Assembly: GCF_013408985.1 (NCBI RefSeq)
Contig: NZ_JACBZT010000001.1
Location: 1,674,001 to 1,738,000 of the forward strand
Length of the DNA: 64,000 nucleotides
Direction of reading: 5' to 3'
Source of the DNA: Petropleomorpha daqingensis
GTDB lineage: Bacteria > Actinomycetota > Actinomycetes > Mycobacteriales > Geodermatophilaceae
Part shown: piece after piece, positions 1 to 8,842 of the stretch
How positions within the stretch are numbered: the stretch's first letter is position 1
How the letters are laid out: every line of letters starts with the position of its first letter
Program-made: the position numbers and the translations under genes
Notes under the pieces: generated by a model
Database searches by the model: none
Seen by the model: only the letters and a program-made list of their open reading frames with translations
Told to the model about the DNA's origin: nothing

Positions 1-2
1 AG

Positions 3-1664
3 CGCGCGACGACGAAGAAGCCCGCGGCGAAGAAGCCCGCGCCGGAGCTGCCCACCCCCGGCCCCGGCGAGCGCGTCTGGGTGCTGGCCGTGCCGTTCCG
101 GGCGCCCGCTCCCGGCGCGCAGTGGCGGCCCGACCTGCAGGCGCACATCTGGGTCGGCGCAGACCTGCCCGGGGAGCTCGCGGCCTACGAGTCGGCGCCG
201 TACACCTTCGAGCGCTTCCTCGAGGACGAGCTGAACGCCGAACCGCGCCCGGTGCCGGCCGGGCGGCCGCTGACACCGCGCGAGGAGCAGTGGGCCGGGG
301 CCGACGCGATCGTGGCGCACGCCGAGGCCGGGGGCCGGGTGTTCCTGCTCGGCGACGACCCGGGCGTGGGCAAGACCGGCACCGCGATCCTCGCCGCGCG
401 CGAGATCGCCGAGCAGCGGGGCGGCAACCGGGTCCTCGTCGTCGCCGACCGGCCCGCGGCGATCACCATCCCGCACTGGACCCGCTCGATCGCCGGGTTC
501 GGCGACGGCGGCCTGCGCTGGTGCGTGACCACCTGGGACCGGCTGGCCAAGGTGAGCAAACTGGGCTTCGACGTCGTCATCGGCGACGAGGCGCACATGG
601 TCCGGCACACGACCACCCAGCGCTGGAAGCACTGGAAGGCCGTCTCCGGCGCCGGCCGGGTCAAGGACGCCCCGTTCGTCCTGGCCGCGACGGCGACCCC
701 GGCGCACACGCCGCTGGAGCTGCCGTACCTGGCGCCGCAGTTCGCCCAGCACCACGACGAGCCGCTGCGCGCGTGGTCGGACCTGCCGGCGCGGCTGTCG
801 GCGCTCGGCTTCGCCGTCGAGAAGGGCCGCTACGGCTGGCAGTGGACCGAGGACCCCGACGCCCGCCGCGCCGACCTGTCCCGCCTGCAGGGGTGGCTGA
901 CCGACGCGCAGCCGCCCGCGACGCTGCACCGCCCCGCGCCGTGGGGGCCGGTGAGCGTCACCGGCACCCCGGTCGCGCTCACCCCGGCCGAGCGGGCCTC
1001 CTACGAGTCCGGGTGGCAGGAGTTCCGCGCCGAGATGCAGCTGGCCCGCAAGGGCCGGCAGACCGCCCGCGGCCGCGCGGCGCTGCTGCGCTTCCGGCAG
1101 AAGGCAGGGCTGATCCGCGTGCAGGCCACGGTCGACTGGGTCAAGGCGCAGGTCGAGGCCGAGCGCCAGGTGGCGGTGTCGGTCGAGTTCGTCGAGACGG
1201 CCGCCGACCCGATCCGCGAGGCGCTGCTGGACGCCGGCATCGCCGTCGCCGGCATCTACGGCCGCGACCGGTTCGACGTCGAGGCCGAGCGGCTGCGCTT
1301 CCAGAGCGGCAAGGCGCCGGTCTGCGTGTTCACCGTGACCGCCTCGATCAGCCTGCACGCCGGCGAGCTGCTGCCCGACGGGTCGACCGCCTCCGACGCC
1401 CCCCGGGTGGGCCTGTTCCACCAGCCGCGGTTCTCCGGCATCCAGGCCCGGCAGGTCACCGGCCGCACCCACCGCGACGGCAAGACCTCGCCGTGGCGGG
1501 TGGCCTACGCCGAGGACACCGTCGAGGAGCAGGTGGCCCGCGTGATGGTGGAGCGGCTGGCCGTCAGCGGCTCCACCGCGGGCGCCGACACGTCGTCGCT
1601 GCAGGAGATCGCCGAGCTCCTCGACGCCGACTGGCTGCCCGCGGCCGCGCTCACCGACGCCTGA
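3..1664 (+). CDS. SNF2-like superfamily 2 DNA helicase/translocase, 5' truncated
   Basis: The frame is open from the window edge and first encodes a basic Lys/Pro/Ala tract with two KKPA repeats, then the helicase body, so the true start lies outside the window. A GTG at 81 is the first possible internal start, but the coding frame runs through it. Counting from that codon: Walker A GDDPGVGKTG at 91-100, DEAH-like GDEAH at 168-172, motif III-like ATATP at 203-207, and a C-terminal motif VI-like GRTHRDG at 461-467. These support an ATP-driven DNA translocase or helicase of the SNF2/SF2 type. The basic N-terminal tail resembles DNA-binding tails of actinobacterial nucleoid proteins (inference). 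A 9-bp hairpin follows the stop. Whether it is a chromosomal repair helicase or a phage-derived one cannot be decided here. Confidence 0.75.
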   Translation, partial: RATTKKPAAKKPAPELPTPGPGERVWVLAVPFRAPAPGAQWRPDLQAHIWVGADLPGELAAYESAPYTFERFLEDELNAEPRPVPAGRPLTPREEQWAGADAIVAHAEAGGRVFLLGDDPGVGKTGTAILAAREIAEQRGGNRVLVVADRPAAITIPHWTRSIAGFGDGGLRWCVTTWDRLAKVSKLGFDVVIGDEAHMVRHTTTQRWKHWKAVSGAGRVKDAPFVLAATATPAHTPLELPYLAPQFAQHHDEPLRAWSDLPARLSALGFAVEKGRYGWQWTEDPDARRADLSRLQGWLTDAQPPATLHRPAPWGPVSVTGTPVALTPAERASYESGWQEFRAEMQLARKGRQTARGRAALLRFRQKAGLIRVQATVDWVKAQVEAERQVAVSVEFVETAADPIREALLDAGIAVAGIYGRDRFDVEAERLRFQSGKAPVCVFTVTASISLHAGELLPDGSTASDAPRVGLFHQPRFSGIQARQVTGRTHRDGKTSPWRVAYAEDTVEEQVARVMVERLAVSGSTAGADTSSLQEIAELLDADWLPAAALTDA

Positions 1665-1671
1665 CAGGGGA

Positions 1672-1698
1672 CCGCGCGGTTCCGACCTCACCGCGCGG
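1672..1698 (+). terminator. Hairpin after helicase gene
   Basis: Nine-base-pair perfect inverted repeat (CCGCGCGGT / ACCGCGCGG) with a 9-nt loop, 8 nt after the helicase stop. No T-run follows, which is common for actinobacterial terminators. Confidence 0.5.
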
Positions 1699-1709
1699 CG
1701 GCACGGACC

Positions 1710-1715
1710 TACTAT
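1710..1715 (+). promoter_or_regulatory. Probable -10 element for the cyclic-nucleotide-binding gene
   Basis: TACTAT lies 27 nt upstream of the GTG at 1743, and a Shine-Dalgarno GAGGAG sits at 1731-1736. I see no convincing -35 box. Confidence 0.45.
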
Positions 1716-1742
1716 CCGTGCACCCTTCGAGAGGAGCCGTCC

Positions 1743-2162
1743 GTGGCCGATTCTGCGGACACCGCCGACCTGCTGTCCCACGTCGACCTGTTCACGGGCC
1801 TGTCGGGGCGCCAGCTCAAGCGACTCGCCGACCGGTCCAAGGAGGTCCGGCACGACGCGGGGCACGAGGTGACCACCGAGGGCGCCCTCGGTCTGGGGTT
1901 CCACCTGATCCTCGACGGCGAGGCGACCGTGAGCCAGGGCGGGACGACGCTGCGCACGCTCGGTCCGGGCGACTACTTCGGCGAGATCAGCATGATCGAC
2001 GGCCGGCGCCGCTCCGCCACGGTCACCGCCGAGACGCCGTTGCGGGCCGCCTACGTCTCGCACGCCACGTTCGAGGAGCTGCTCGACCAGGACCCGGGCT
2101 TCGCCCGCGGCCTGCTCAAGGTGCTCTGCGCCCGGCTGCGCGAGGCCGAGAGCCGCACCTGA
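1743..2162 (+). CDS. Single-domain cyclic nucleotide-binding protein
   Basis: A 139-residue protein made of one CRP-type cyclic nucleotide-binding domain with no helix-turn-helix, so it is a sensor or adaptor rather than a CRP-like transcription factor. The phosphate-binding cassette is intact: GDYFGE at 76-81 (Glu81 expected to contact the ribose) and R90-S91-A92 (Arg expected to bind the cyclic phosphate). The GTG start is supported by GAGGAG six bases upstream. It ends 27 nt before a gene for a class III adenylyl cyclase, suggesting that it reads the nucleotide made by its neighbour. That link is inferred from position only. Confidence 0.85.
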   Translation: MADSADTADLLSHVDLFTGLSGRQLKRLADRSKEVRHDAGHEVTTEGALGLGFHLILDGEATVSQGGTTLRTLGPGDYFGEISMIDGRRRSATVTAETPLRAAYVSHATFEELLDQDPGFARGLLKVLCARLREAESRT

Positions 2163-2189
2163 GCAGCAGCATGTGAGAAGAGCCCCAGC

Positions 2190-5100
2190 GTGACCTGCCC
2201 GTCGTGCGGCTCCACCCCGCCGCCGCTGGCCCGGTTCTGCCCGGAGTGCGGCGCGGCGGTGCTGCGCCGCTGCCTGTCCTGCGGCGCGGCCCTCGGCGCC
2301 GGCCACCGGTTCTGCGCCTCGTGCGGGGCCCGGGCCGAGGACGGACCGGAGCAGGAGCCGCAGCCGGCGCAGAGCGAACGGCGCGTGAGCTCGGTGCTGT
2401 TCGGCGACCTCGTCGGCTTCACCGCCCTGTCGGAGAGCCGCGACCCGGAAGAGGTCCGGGAGCTGCTCAGCGGCTATTTCGACCGCTGCCGCGACGTCGT
2501 CGCCCGGTACGGCGGCACCATCGAGAAGTTCATCGGCGACGCCGTCATGGCGGTGTGGGGCGTGCCGGTCGCGCACGAGGACGACGCCGAGCGGGCCGTG
2601 CGCGCCGGTCTGGACCTCGTCGAGGTGGTGACGGCGTTCGGCGAGCGCGCCGCCGTCCCCGACCTGTCCATGCGCGTCGGCGTGGTCACCAGCGAGGTGG
2701 CGGTGACCCTGGGCGCCACCCAGCAGGGCATGGTCGCCGGCGACGCGGTCAACACCGCCGCCCGCGTGCAGGCCAAGGCCGAGCCCGGCGAGGTGTGGGT
2801 CGACGAGCAGACGCGGGCGCTGACCGCCGCGGCGATCGGCTACGAGCCCGCCGGCAGCCACGCGCTCAAGGGCAAGACCGAGCCGGTCGTGCTGCACCGC
2901 GCGACGGCGGTGATGGGCGGCGTCGGCGGCGAGGGGCGCGAGCTCGGCGTGGAGGCGCCGCTGGTCGGCCGTCGCCGCGAGCTCGGCCTGCTCAAGGACC
3001 TGTACCAGGCCGCGAGCGAGGACGGTCGCGGCCGGCTGCTCGTCGTCACGGGCGCGCCCGGCGTGGGCAAGACCCGGCTGGGCTGGGAGCTGCAGAAGTA
3101 CACCGACGGCTTGTCCGCCGTGGTCTGGTGGCACTGGGGGCGCTGCCCGGCGTACGGCGACGGGATCGCCTACAGCGCGCTGTCGGCGGCGCTGCGCCGG
3201 CGGATCGGCGTGGACGAGACCACAGAGCAGGCCCCGGTCCAGCGGGAGCGGCTGCGGCGGCACCTCGCCGAGATCGTGCCGGACGCCGCCGAGCGCGACT
3301 GGCTCGAACCCCGCCTCTCGGTGCTGCTCGGCGGGGAGGACGGCTTCGGCCGGGAGGACCTCTTCACCGCGTGGCTGACCTGGTTCGAGCGGATCAGCCG
3401 CGGCGGGGACCCCGTCGTCTGGGTCATCGACGACGCCCACCACGCCGACGACGGGCTGCTGGACTTCGTCGAGCACCTGGTCGGTGCGGCCCGCTTCCCG
3501 CTGCTGCTGGTCCTGCTCGCGCGCGAGGAGCTGCTCGAGCGCCGGCCGCGCCTGGCCGCCTCCCGCCGCGGCACGGTGATCGGGCTGGAGGGGCTGCGCC
3601 CCGAGACCATGGCGCAGCTGCTCGACGCGCTCGTCGTGGACCTCCCGCCCCGGGTGCGCGACCAGCTCGTCGAGGTGGCCGAGGGCGTGCCGCTGTACGC
3701 CGTGGAGACCGTGCGCGCCCTGCTCGACCGCGGCATGGTCGTCGACGACGGGTCGCACCGCCGGCTCGCGCCCGGCGTCGACGCGGCGCGGCTGGTCGAG
3801 GTGGGCGCACCGACCTCGCTGCAGATGCTCATCGCCAGCCGGCTCGACGCGCTGCCCGCCGATCAGCGCGAGCTGCTGCAGCACGCCTCGGTGCTGGGCA
3901 ACTCCTTCACCCTGGGCGGCCTCGCCGCGGTGTCCGGGCGCTCGCCCCGCCAGGTCGCCGACACCGCCGAGGCGTTGGCCGGGCGCGACCTGATCGCCCG
4001 GGTCGCCGACCGGTTCTCGCCGGACTTCGGCCGCTACGCGTTCGTGCAGGCGCTGGTCCGGCAGGTCGCGTACCGGACGCAGTCGAAGCAGGCCCGGCTG
4101 ATCCGGCACCTGGCCGCCGCCGACTACCTGAAGACCCAGGCCGAGACCTCCGGCGAGCTGGTCGCCGTCGTCGCCCAGCACCTCGGCGACGCCCGCGAGC
4201 TGATGGCGGCCGGCGATCCGCGCGCGGCCGCCCTGACCGACGACCTGGTCGAGTGGCTGGTGCGCAGCGGGCAGCGCGCGGCCTCGCTGGGGGTGCCCGG
4301 GGAGGCGTCGTCCTTCTACGTCCAGGCGCTGGCGCACGCGCCCGACGGCCCGGCCCGCGCACGGCTGACCGTGCTGGCGGCGCAGGCCGCCCTGGACGCC
4401 GGCCACTGGGACCAGGCGAGCGCGCTGTCCTCCGGGCTGCACGAGAGCGACCCCGTGGACCTGCGCGCGCAGGCGGCGACCATCCGGGCCACCACGCACC
4501 GGCTGCACGGCAGGCCGGCCGACGGACAGCGCGAGCTGGCGCCGTTCCTCGAGCGCACGGGCGAGCTGTCCGCCGCGACCGCGTCGGGGCTGCTGCGGAT
4601 CGCCGCCCGCGCCGACGGGGAGCTGGGGGACGTCGTCCACGGGCGACCGCTGGCCGAGGAGGGCCTGCGGCGGGCCGAGGAGACGGGCGACCCGGTCCTC
4701 ATCGGCTGGGCGCTCAACGACCTGGCGGTCCTGATCTTCTTCACCGACCTGCAGCGGGTCGGCGTCGCGATCCTCGACGGCGCCATCGCCTACTGCTCCG
4801 AGCACCGCGCCACCGGCCCGCTGGTCGCCGTCCTGTTCAACCGGGCGATCGCGAGTTTCACGAGGGATGTCCGCGAGGCCCTGCGCTTCTACGAGCGGGC
4901 GCTGGAGCTCTCCCGGCAGGCGGCCGACGCCTGGAGCGCGTGGCTGACCACCGCGTCGCTGAGCGTCGCCCGGATCATCACGGGGCGCTGGGACGACGAC
5001 GCGAACGACGAGACCGCCTGGCTCTACGAGGCGGTGACCGCCGAGAACGCGTTCTTCGGGGCCCTGCACGACGCCCTGGGCGCGCTGCGCGCCCTGCTGC

Positions 5101-5657
5101 GCGGCGAGCCGCCGACCGAGGACCTGTTCCCGGTCGACGAGGCGCTGCTGGACGCCGCGGGTCCGGACACCGTGCAGGAGGTCGCGCTCATGCGCCTGGT
5201 CCGCGGGCGGATCACCGGCCGGCTCCCCGAGACGGCGCTGCGCCTGGCCGAGCAGACCGTGTCCGAGCGCGAGCAGTACGGCAGCACGGTCGAGTGGTTC
5301 CCGTTCCTCTGGTCCACGGCGGTGGACTGGCTCATCGAGGCCGGCACCCCCGAGGACCTCGCGGCCGCCCGGCAGGCGGTGGAGATCGTCGCCGCGGGTC
5401 CCGGCCGGCGGCCGCCGGCGGTCGAGGCCGAGCTGCTCCGCCTGCGGGCGACCCTGGCCCTGGCCGATTCGGCCACGGCCGACCTCGAGGCGGTGGAGCG
5501 GGACCTGCGCCAGGCGATCCCCGCGCTCGAGGCCTACGGGGCCGAGCCCGACCGGGCCCGCGCGCAGGCGCTGCTCGGCCGGCTGCTCCGCGAGCACGGC
5601 CGGGCCGACGAGGGCCTGCTCGCCGAGGCCGGGGAGACGTTCGCCCGGATCGCCTGA
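2190..5657 (+). CDS. Zinc-ribbon class III adenylyl cyclase fused to an AAA/STAND-type ATPase and helical repeats
   Basis: An 1155-residue cytoplasmic signalling protein. Two zinc ribbons come first (Cys 3, 6, 17, 20 and 28, 31, 42, 45). A class III nucleotide cyclase domain follows, at about 65-240, and all catalytic residues are visible: metal-binding Asp73 and Asp117, adenine-selecting Lys113 and Asp185, and transition-state Asn188 and Arg192. This predicts active cAMP synthesis. A P-loop ATPase follows (GAPGVGKT near 290) with Walker B-like WVIDDAHHAD, and the C-terminal half is alpha-helical, TPR-like. The architecture is common in actinobacterial cyclase/LuxR-type regulators, but there is no C-terminal HTH here. 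The stop lies only 2 bp from the stop of the convergent downstream gene, leaving no room for a terminator. Confidence 0.88.
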   Translation: MTCPSCGSTPPPLARFCPECGAAVLRRCLSCGAALGAGHRFCASCGARAEDGPEQEPQPAQSERRVSSVLFGDLVGFTALSESRDPEEVRELLSGYFDRCRDVVARYGGTIEKFIGDAVMAVWGVPVAHEDDAERAVRAGLDLVEVVTAFGERAAVPDLSMRVGVVTSEVAVTLGATQQGMVAGDAVNTAARVQAKAEPGEVWVDEQTRALTAAAIGYEPAGSHALKGKTEPVVLHRATAVMGGVGGEGRELGVEAPLVGRRRELGLLKDLYQAASEDGRGRLLVVTGAPGVGKTRLGWELQKYTDGLSAVVWWHWGRCPAYGDGIAYSALSAALRRRIGVDETTEQAPVQRERLRRHLAEIVPDAAERDWLEPRLSVLLGGEDGFGREDLFTAWLTWFERISRGGDPVVWVIDDAHHADDGLLDFVEHLVGAARFPLLLVLLAREELLERRPRLAASRRGTVIGLEGLRPETMAQLLDALVVDLPPRVRDQLVEVAEGVPLYAVETVRALLDRGMVVDDGSHRRLAPGVDAARLVEVGAPTSLQMLIASRLDALPADQRELLQHASVLGNSFTLGGLAAVSGRSPRQVADTAEALAGRDLIARVADRFSPDFGRYAFVQALVRQVAYRTQSKQARLIRHLAAADYLKTQAETSGELVAVVAQHLGDARELMAAGDPRAAALTDDLVEWLVRSGQRAASLGVPGEASSFYVQALAHAPDGPARARLTVLAAQAALDAGHWDQASALSSGLHESDPVDLRAQAATIRATTHRLHGRPADGQRELAPFLERTGELSAATASGLLRIAARADGELGDVVHGRPLAEEGLRRAEETGDPVLIGWALNDLAVLIFFTDLQRVGVAILDGAIAYCSEHRATGPLVAVLFNRAIASFTRDVREALRFYERALELSRQAADAWSAWLTTASLSVARIITGRWDDDANDETAWLYEAVTAENAFFGALHDALGALRALLRGEPPTEDLFPVDEALLDAAGPDTVQEVALMRLVRGRITGRLPETALRLAEQTVSEREQYGSTVEWFPFLWSTAVDWLIEAGTPEDLAAARQAVEIVAAGPGRRPPAVEAELLRLRATLALADSATADLEAVERDLRQAIPALEAYGAEPDRARAQALLGRLLREHGRADEGLLAEAGETFARIA

Positions 5658-5659
5658 CC

Positions 5660-6067
5660 TCAGGCCGCGGCGCGGCCCCGGCGGATCGCGGCGCCGTGCA
5701 GGAACCCGGCGATGCCGAGGATCACCAGCCCGTCGAGGGCGTGCAGCCCGCCCCAGAACGCGCCGCTGCCGCCGGCGTCGGCGAGCAGGCTCTGCGCGCC
5801 GCCGGTCAGCAGCACGAGGACCAGCGCCAGGACGACGTCCCGCCGTCCCGCCCGGCTGACCAGGGCCAGCACGAAGACGACCAAGGCGATGCCCGCCATG
5901 GTGAAGCCGAGGACCCGGTGGGCCTGGAAGTCGTGCCCCCAGACGCCGAAGCCGGCCAGGAAGATCTGCACCGCCCCCGCGAGCAGGAACAGCGCGAGCA
6001 CCACCCGGTAGACGGGCAGCAGCGGGCTGCGCTGCCGAGAGGCGGTGGGGGCAGGCGAGTCGGTCAT
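5660..6067 (-). CDS. DUF6220-like four-helix membrane protein
   Basis: A 135-residue integral membrane protein with four evenly spaced hydrophobic segments and a short polar N-terminus. It resembles the actinobacterial DUF6220 family, whose function is unknown. The ATG at 6067 was chosen because everything upstream in this frame is antisense to the LamG gene. It is convergent with the cyclase gene (stops 2 bp apart) and lies 20 bp downstream of the signal peptidase/LamG gene in the same direction, so it may be co-transcribed. Confidence 0.75.
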   Translation of the reverse strand: MTDSPAPTASRQRSPLLPVYRVVLALFLLAGAVQIFLAGFGVWGHDFQAHRVLGFTMAGIALVVFVLALVSRAGRRDVVLALVLVLLTGGAQSLLADAGGSGAFWGGLHALDGLVILGIAGFLHGAAIRRGRAAA

Positions 6068-6087
6068 GCGCCGATCCTGCCCTGCGC

Positions 6088-8157
6088 TCAGCGTCCGGCG
6101 GTGTACTGGCCCGCGATCTCGTCGGCGGTCAGCGGCCGGTCGACGACCACCGCGTGGGCGACCGAACCGGCGAAGTAGCTGCTCGTCGGCACGTTCGGCC
6201 AGCTGCCGAGGCTGTCGTAGCCGACCCGCCAGTAGCCGGTGGAGTTCTCCGCCGCCGTGGTCGACGTGTTGGTGCCGATCAGCGTGCCGTCGACGTAGAA
6301 CGCCATCCCGGTGCCGGGGGAGAAGGTGCCGGTGGCCAGGTGCCACCTGCCGTCGTTGTAGGTGGTCGAGCTGGTGACGGTGTAGTAGCCGCCGTTGTAG
6401 ACGCCGAAGGCCAGCAGGCCGCCGTTGGTCATGTAGATGTGCCGGTCGAACTGGTTGGACTGGGCGCCGTTGACACCCGAGCCGAAGCCGATGAGCTTGC
6501 CGCCCCGGGTGGTCGTGGTCGCGAACCAGATCTGCACCGTGAAGTTCTGCGGCGCGACGACCTGGCGCGTGGTCCACAGGTAGCCGGAGGACCCGTCCAG
6601 GCGGATCGCCGAGTCCCCGCCGGCGCCGCAGGCGGGGCCGGGGACGCCGTAGGTGATGCCGGCGGCGGAGAAGGTGCCGTTGCCGGAGGAGCCCGCCGAG
6701 CCGCCGTTGGTCGCGGTCGGGCCGGTGGTCTCCTGCAGGCCGTAGTACTGCACCGCGCCGGCACCGGTCGTCCCGGCCGCGGTGGCGCAGGTCCAGGGGC
6801 CGACGCCGTACTGGTTGGCCACCTCCGTCGCGCTCAGCACGGTGGTGAAGACGGCGGCGTGCGCCAGCGTGCCGGCGAAGAAGCGGCTCGTGGGCGTGCT
6901 GGGCCAGTTGTCGATGTTGTCGTAGCCGACCCGCCAGTAGCCGGTGTTGGTCTCCGCGACCTTGGAGTTGGCGTCCCGGCCCACCTGGACCCCGTCGACG
7001 TAGAGGGTCATGCCGACGGTGCCGGAGAACGTCGCCGTCGCCAGGTGCCACTTGCCGTCGTTGTACGAGGCGGCGCTGGTGATCTCGTGCGTCGCCCCGC
7101 CGTCGTAGACGCCGAAGGCGAGCGTGCCGGCGTTGGTCATGACGATGTGCCGGTCGTAGTTGCTGGACAGCCCGCCGCTCGCACCGTTGCCGAACCCGAT
7201 CAGCAGGCCGCCGGAGGTGGTGGTCGTGCTGAACCAGATCTGCTCGGAGAAGGTCTGCGGGCTGGTGTACGAGCGGGCGGTCCACATCTGGCCGCTGGCG
7301 CCGTCCAGGCGGACGGCGCTGGTCCCGCCGGTGCCGCAGCGCGGCCCGGCGACGCCGTAGGTGACGCCGGTGCTGCTGTAGGTGCCGTTGGCGGCGCTGC
7401 CCAGCGAGCCGCCGTTGGTGGCCGTCGTGCCCGACGTCTCCTGCAGGCCGTAGTACTGGACGGCACCGGCCGTCGAGGCGGCGTTCGCGCAGGTCCAGTA
7501 GGAGCTCGCGGTCCAGTTGTTGGCGGTGGTCCCGGTGGTGGCGCTGAAGACGGCGCGGGCGTCGGCGGTGCCGGGGAGCCCGACGAGCAGGACGGCGGCG
7601 GCCCCCAGGGCGACCGGCCGGGCCCTGCGCCACCGGGGACGGCGCGGCTCGTCGTCCGCACCGCGGTGGGCGACGGACAGCGCGAGGAGGGCGACCAGGC
7701 CGGCGCCGGCGAGCGCGAGCGGGACGGTGCGGCCCTCGCGGGCCCAGAGGGCGGGCAGGCCGAGGCCGGGCAGCCGCAGGGTGCCGACGCCGTGCACGGC
7801 GCCCGGCGCGACGAGGGAGGTGTCGGCGCTCGGGGCCGCGTCACCGCGCAACCGCAGGCCGCCGGACCCGACCGCGACGATGCGGTGCATCCGGAGGCTG
7901 CCGGGCACGTCGGGGTCGTCGACGAGGACGACGTCGCCCGGCTCCAGGTCCGCGGCGGCGACCGGGCGGACGACGACGACGTCGCCGGGCTGCAGCGTGG
8001 GCGCCATCGAACCGGACATCACAACGCTGGACTGCCAGCCGGAGACGAGCGGGAGCACCACCGAGAGGGCGACGAGCAGCGCGACGGCGCCCAGCAGGAG
8101 GCGGGCGAGCGAGCTGACGACGAGCGCGGGCCAGCCCGCGCGCCAGGAGCCGGTCAC
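6088..8157 (-). CDS. SipW-type signal peptidase I fused to two LamG domains
   Basis: A 689-residue membrane/surface protein. It has a TM segment at about 12-36, then a signal peptidase of the SipW/ER type: SGSMAPTLQPGD carries Ser50, His91 replaces the usual bacterial Lys (motif MHRIVAVG), and a GD box lies at 105-106. Further hydrophobic segments lie at about 146-163 and 182-196. Next comes ARAVFSATT (200-208), which resembles the cleavage region of SipW-dependent substrates, and then two concanavalin-like LamG repeats of about 230 residues that are highly similar to each other. The GTG start at 8157 overlaps the stop of the upstream gene as GTGA. It is probably co-transcribed with the SipW-type substrate gene. 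Fusion of a peptidase with a lectin-like surface part is unusual. The ligand of the LamG domains is unknown. Confidence 0.85.
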   Translation of the reverse strand: MTGSWRAGWPALVVSSLARLLLGAVALLVALSVVLPLVSGWQSSVVMSGSMAPTLQPGDVVVVRPVAAADLEPGDVVLVDDPDVPGSLRMHRIVAVGSGGLRLRGDAAPSADTSLVAPGAVHGVGTLRLPGLGLPALWAREGRTVPLALAGAGLVALLALSVAHRGADDEPRRPRWRRARPVALGAAAVLLVGLPGTADARAVFSATTGTTANNWTASSYWTCANAASTAGAVQYYGLQETSGTTATNGGSLGSAANGTYSSTGVTYGVAGPRCGTGGTSAVRLDGASGQMWTARSYTSPQTFSEQIWFSTTTTSGGLLIGFGNGASGGLSSNYDRHIVMTNAGTLAFGVYDGGATHEITSAASYNDGKWHLATATFSGTVGMTLYVDGVQVGRDANSKVAETNTGYWRVGYDNIDNWPSTPTSRFFAGTLAHAAVFTTVLSATEVANQYGVGPWTCATAAGTTGAGAVQYYGLQETTGPTATNGGSAGSSGNGTFSAAGITYGVPGPACGAGGDSAIRLDGSSGYLWTTRQVVAPQNFTVQIWFATTTTRGGKLIGFGSGVNGAQSNQFDRHIYMTNGGLLAFGVYNGGYYTVTSSTTYNDGRWHLATGTFSPGTGMAFYVDGTLIGTNTSTTAAENSTGYWRVGYDSLGSWPNVPTSSYFAGSVAHAVVVDRPLTADEIAGQYTAGR

Positions 8158-8759
8158 GTGTTCTGCGCCTCCCAGGTGAAGGCGACGGCGGCGGTGCCGC
8201 CCTGCGCGCTGACCGGCGCGGAGGCGGAGAGGCCGTAGGTGATCTGGTAGCTCGTGGTCTCCCCGGACGTGCTGCCGGCGGTGGTCCACGAGCCGACGCC
8301 GGCGGAGTAGCTGGTCGGGAAGGCGGCCAGCGTGCCGCGGTAGACCGTGGAACTCGGCACGAAGCCGACGCAGCTGCCGGCAGAGCCGCCGGTGCCGGCG
8401 GAGACGACCACGGTCAGGTAGGTCGACAGCGACCTCGTCGTCGTCTTCCCGGCGCCGTACAGGCGGATCAGGGACGGCGCGCTGCCGGTCGAGGTGACGG
8501 TGATGCAGCGGGTCTGGGTGGCGCCGGGTCGCAGGCCGGACGCCGAGAACATCGCGGCACCGGCGTCGTCGTCGGCGATCGCGACGGTGCCGGTGCTCCA
8601 GGTGAGCGTGTAGGCGGGCGTGGTCTCGGTGAAGGCCGCGTAGGCCGACTGCCAGACCAGCCCGGCGGTGACCGCCAGCGCGCCGATCCCGGAGACGGCC
8701 AGGCCCATCCGGCGCGCGCGCCGGCCGGGCCGGGGGACGCGGGGGAGGAGCCTGGCCAT
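8154..8759 (-). CDS. SipW-dependent-type secreted protein
   Basis: A 201-residue exported protein. A basic N-terminus and hydrophobic helix (about 20-40) are followed by AAFTETTPAY, the signature of signal peptides processed by SipW-type peptidases, as in TasA/CalY-like proteins. The mature part is Thr/Ser/Gly-rich, beta-type sequence with two Cys and no enzyme motif, consistent with a structural surface or fibre subunit (inference). The ATG at 8759 has GGAGA upstream on the minus strand. Its stop overlaps the start of the SipW-type peptidase gene, so peptidase and substrate are translationally coupled. Confidence 0.82.
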   Translation of the reverse strand: MARLLPRVPRPGRRARRMGLAVSGIGALAVTAGLVWQSAYAAFTETTPAYTLTWSTGTVAIADDDAGAAMFSASGLRPGATQTRCITVTSTGSAPSLIRLYGAGKTTTRSLSTYLTVVVSAGTGGSAGSCVGFVPSSTVYRGTLAAFPTSYSAGVGSWTTAGSTSGETTSYQITYGLSASAPVSAQGGTAAVAFTWEAQNT

Positions 8760-8842
8760 CGGATTCTCCGGTGATGGGGTGGATCGGACCTTCCAGAAGT
8801 CGTCACCCGTGCGGAGGAACTTGAGCGCCGGGGATCATCTTC

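Noticed and set aside
2204-6178. A 1.3-thousand-codon open frame overlapping the cyclase gene in another frame
   Set aside because: Arg/Ala/Pro-rich low-complexity translation without domains; a by-product of high GC3 in the real cyclase gene.
6154-8238. Long plus-strand frame opposite the signal peptidase/LamG gene
   Set aside because: Gly/Ala/Val/Arg-rich, no recognisable motif; the minus strand encodes clear SipW and LamG domains.
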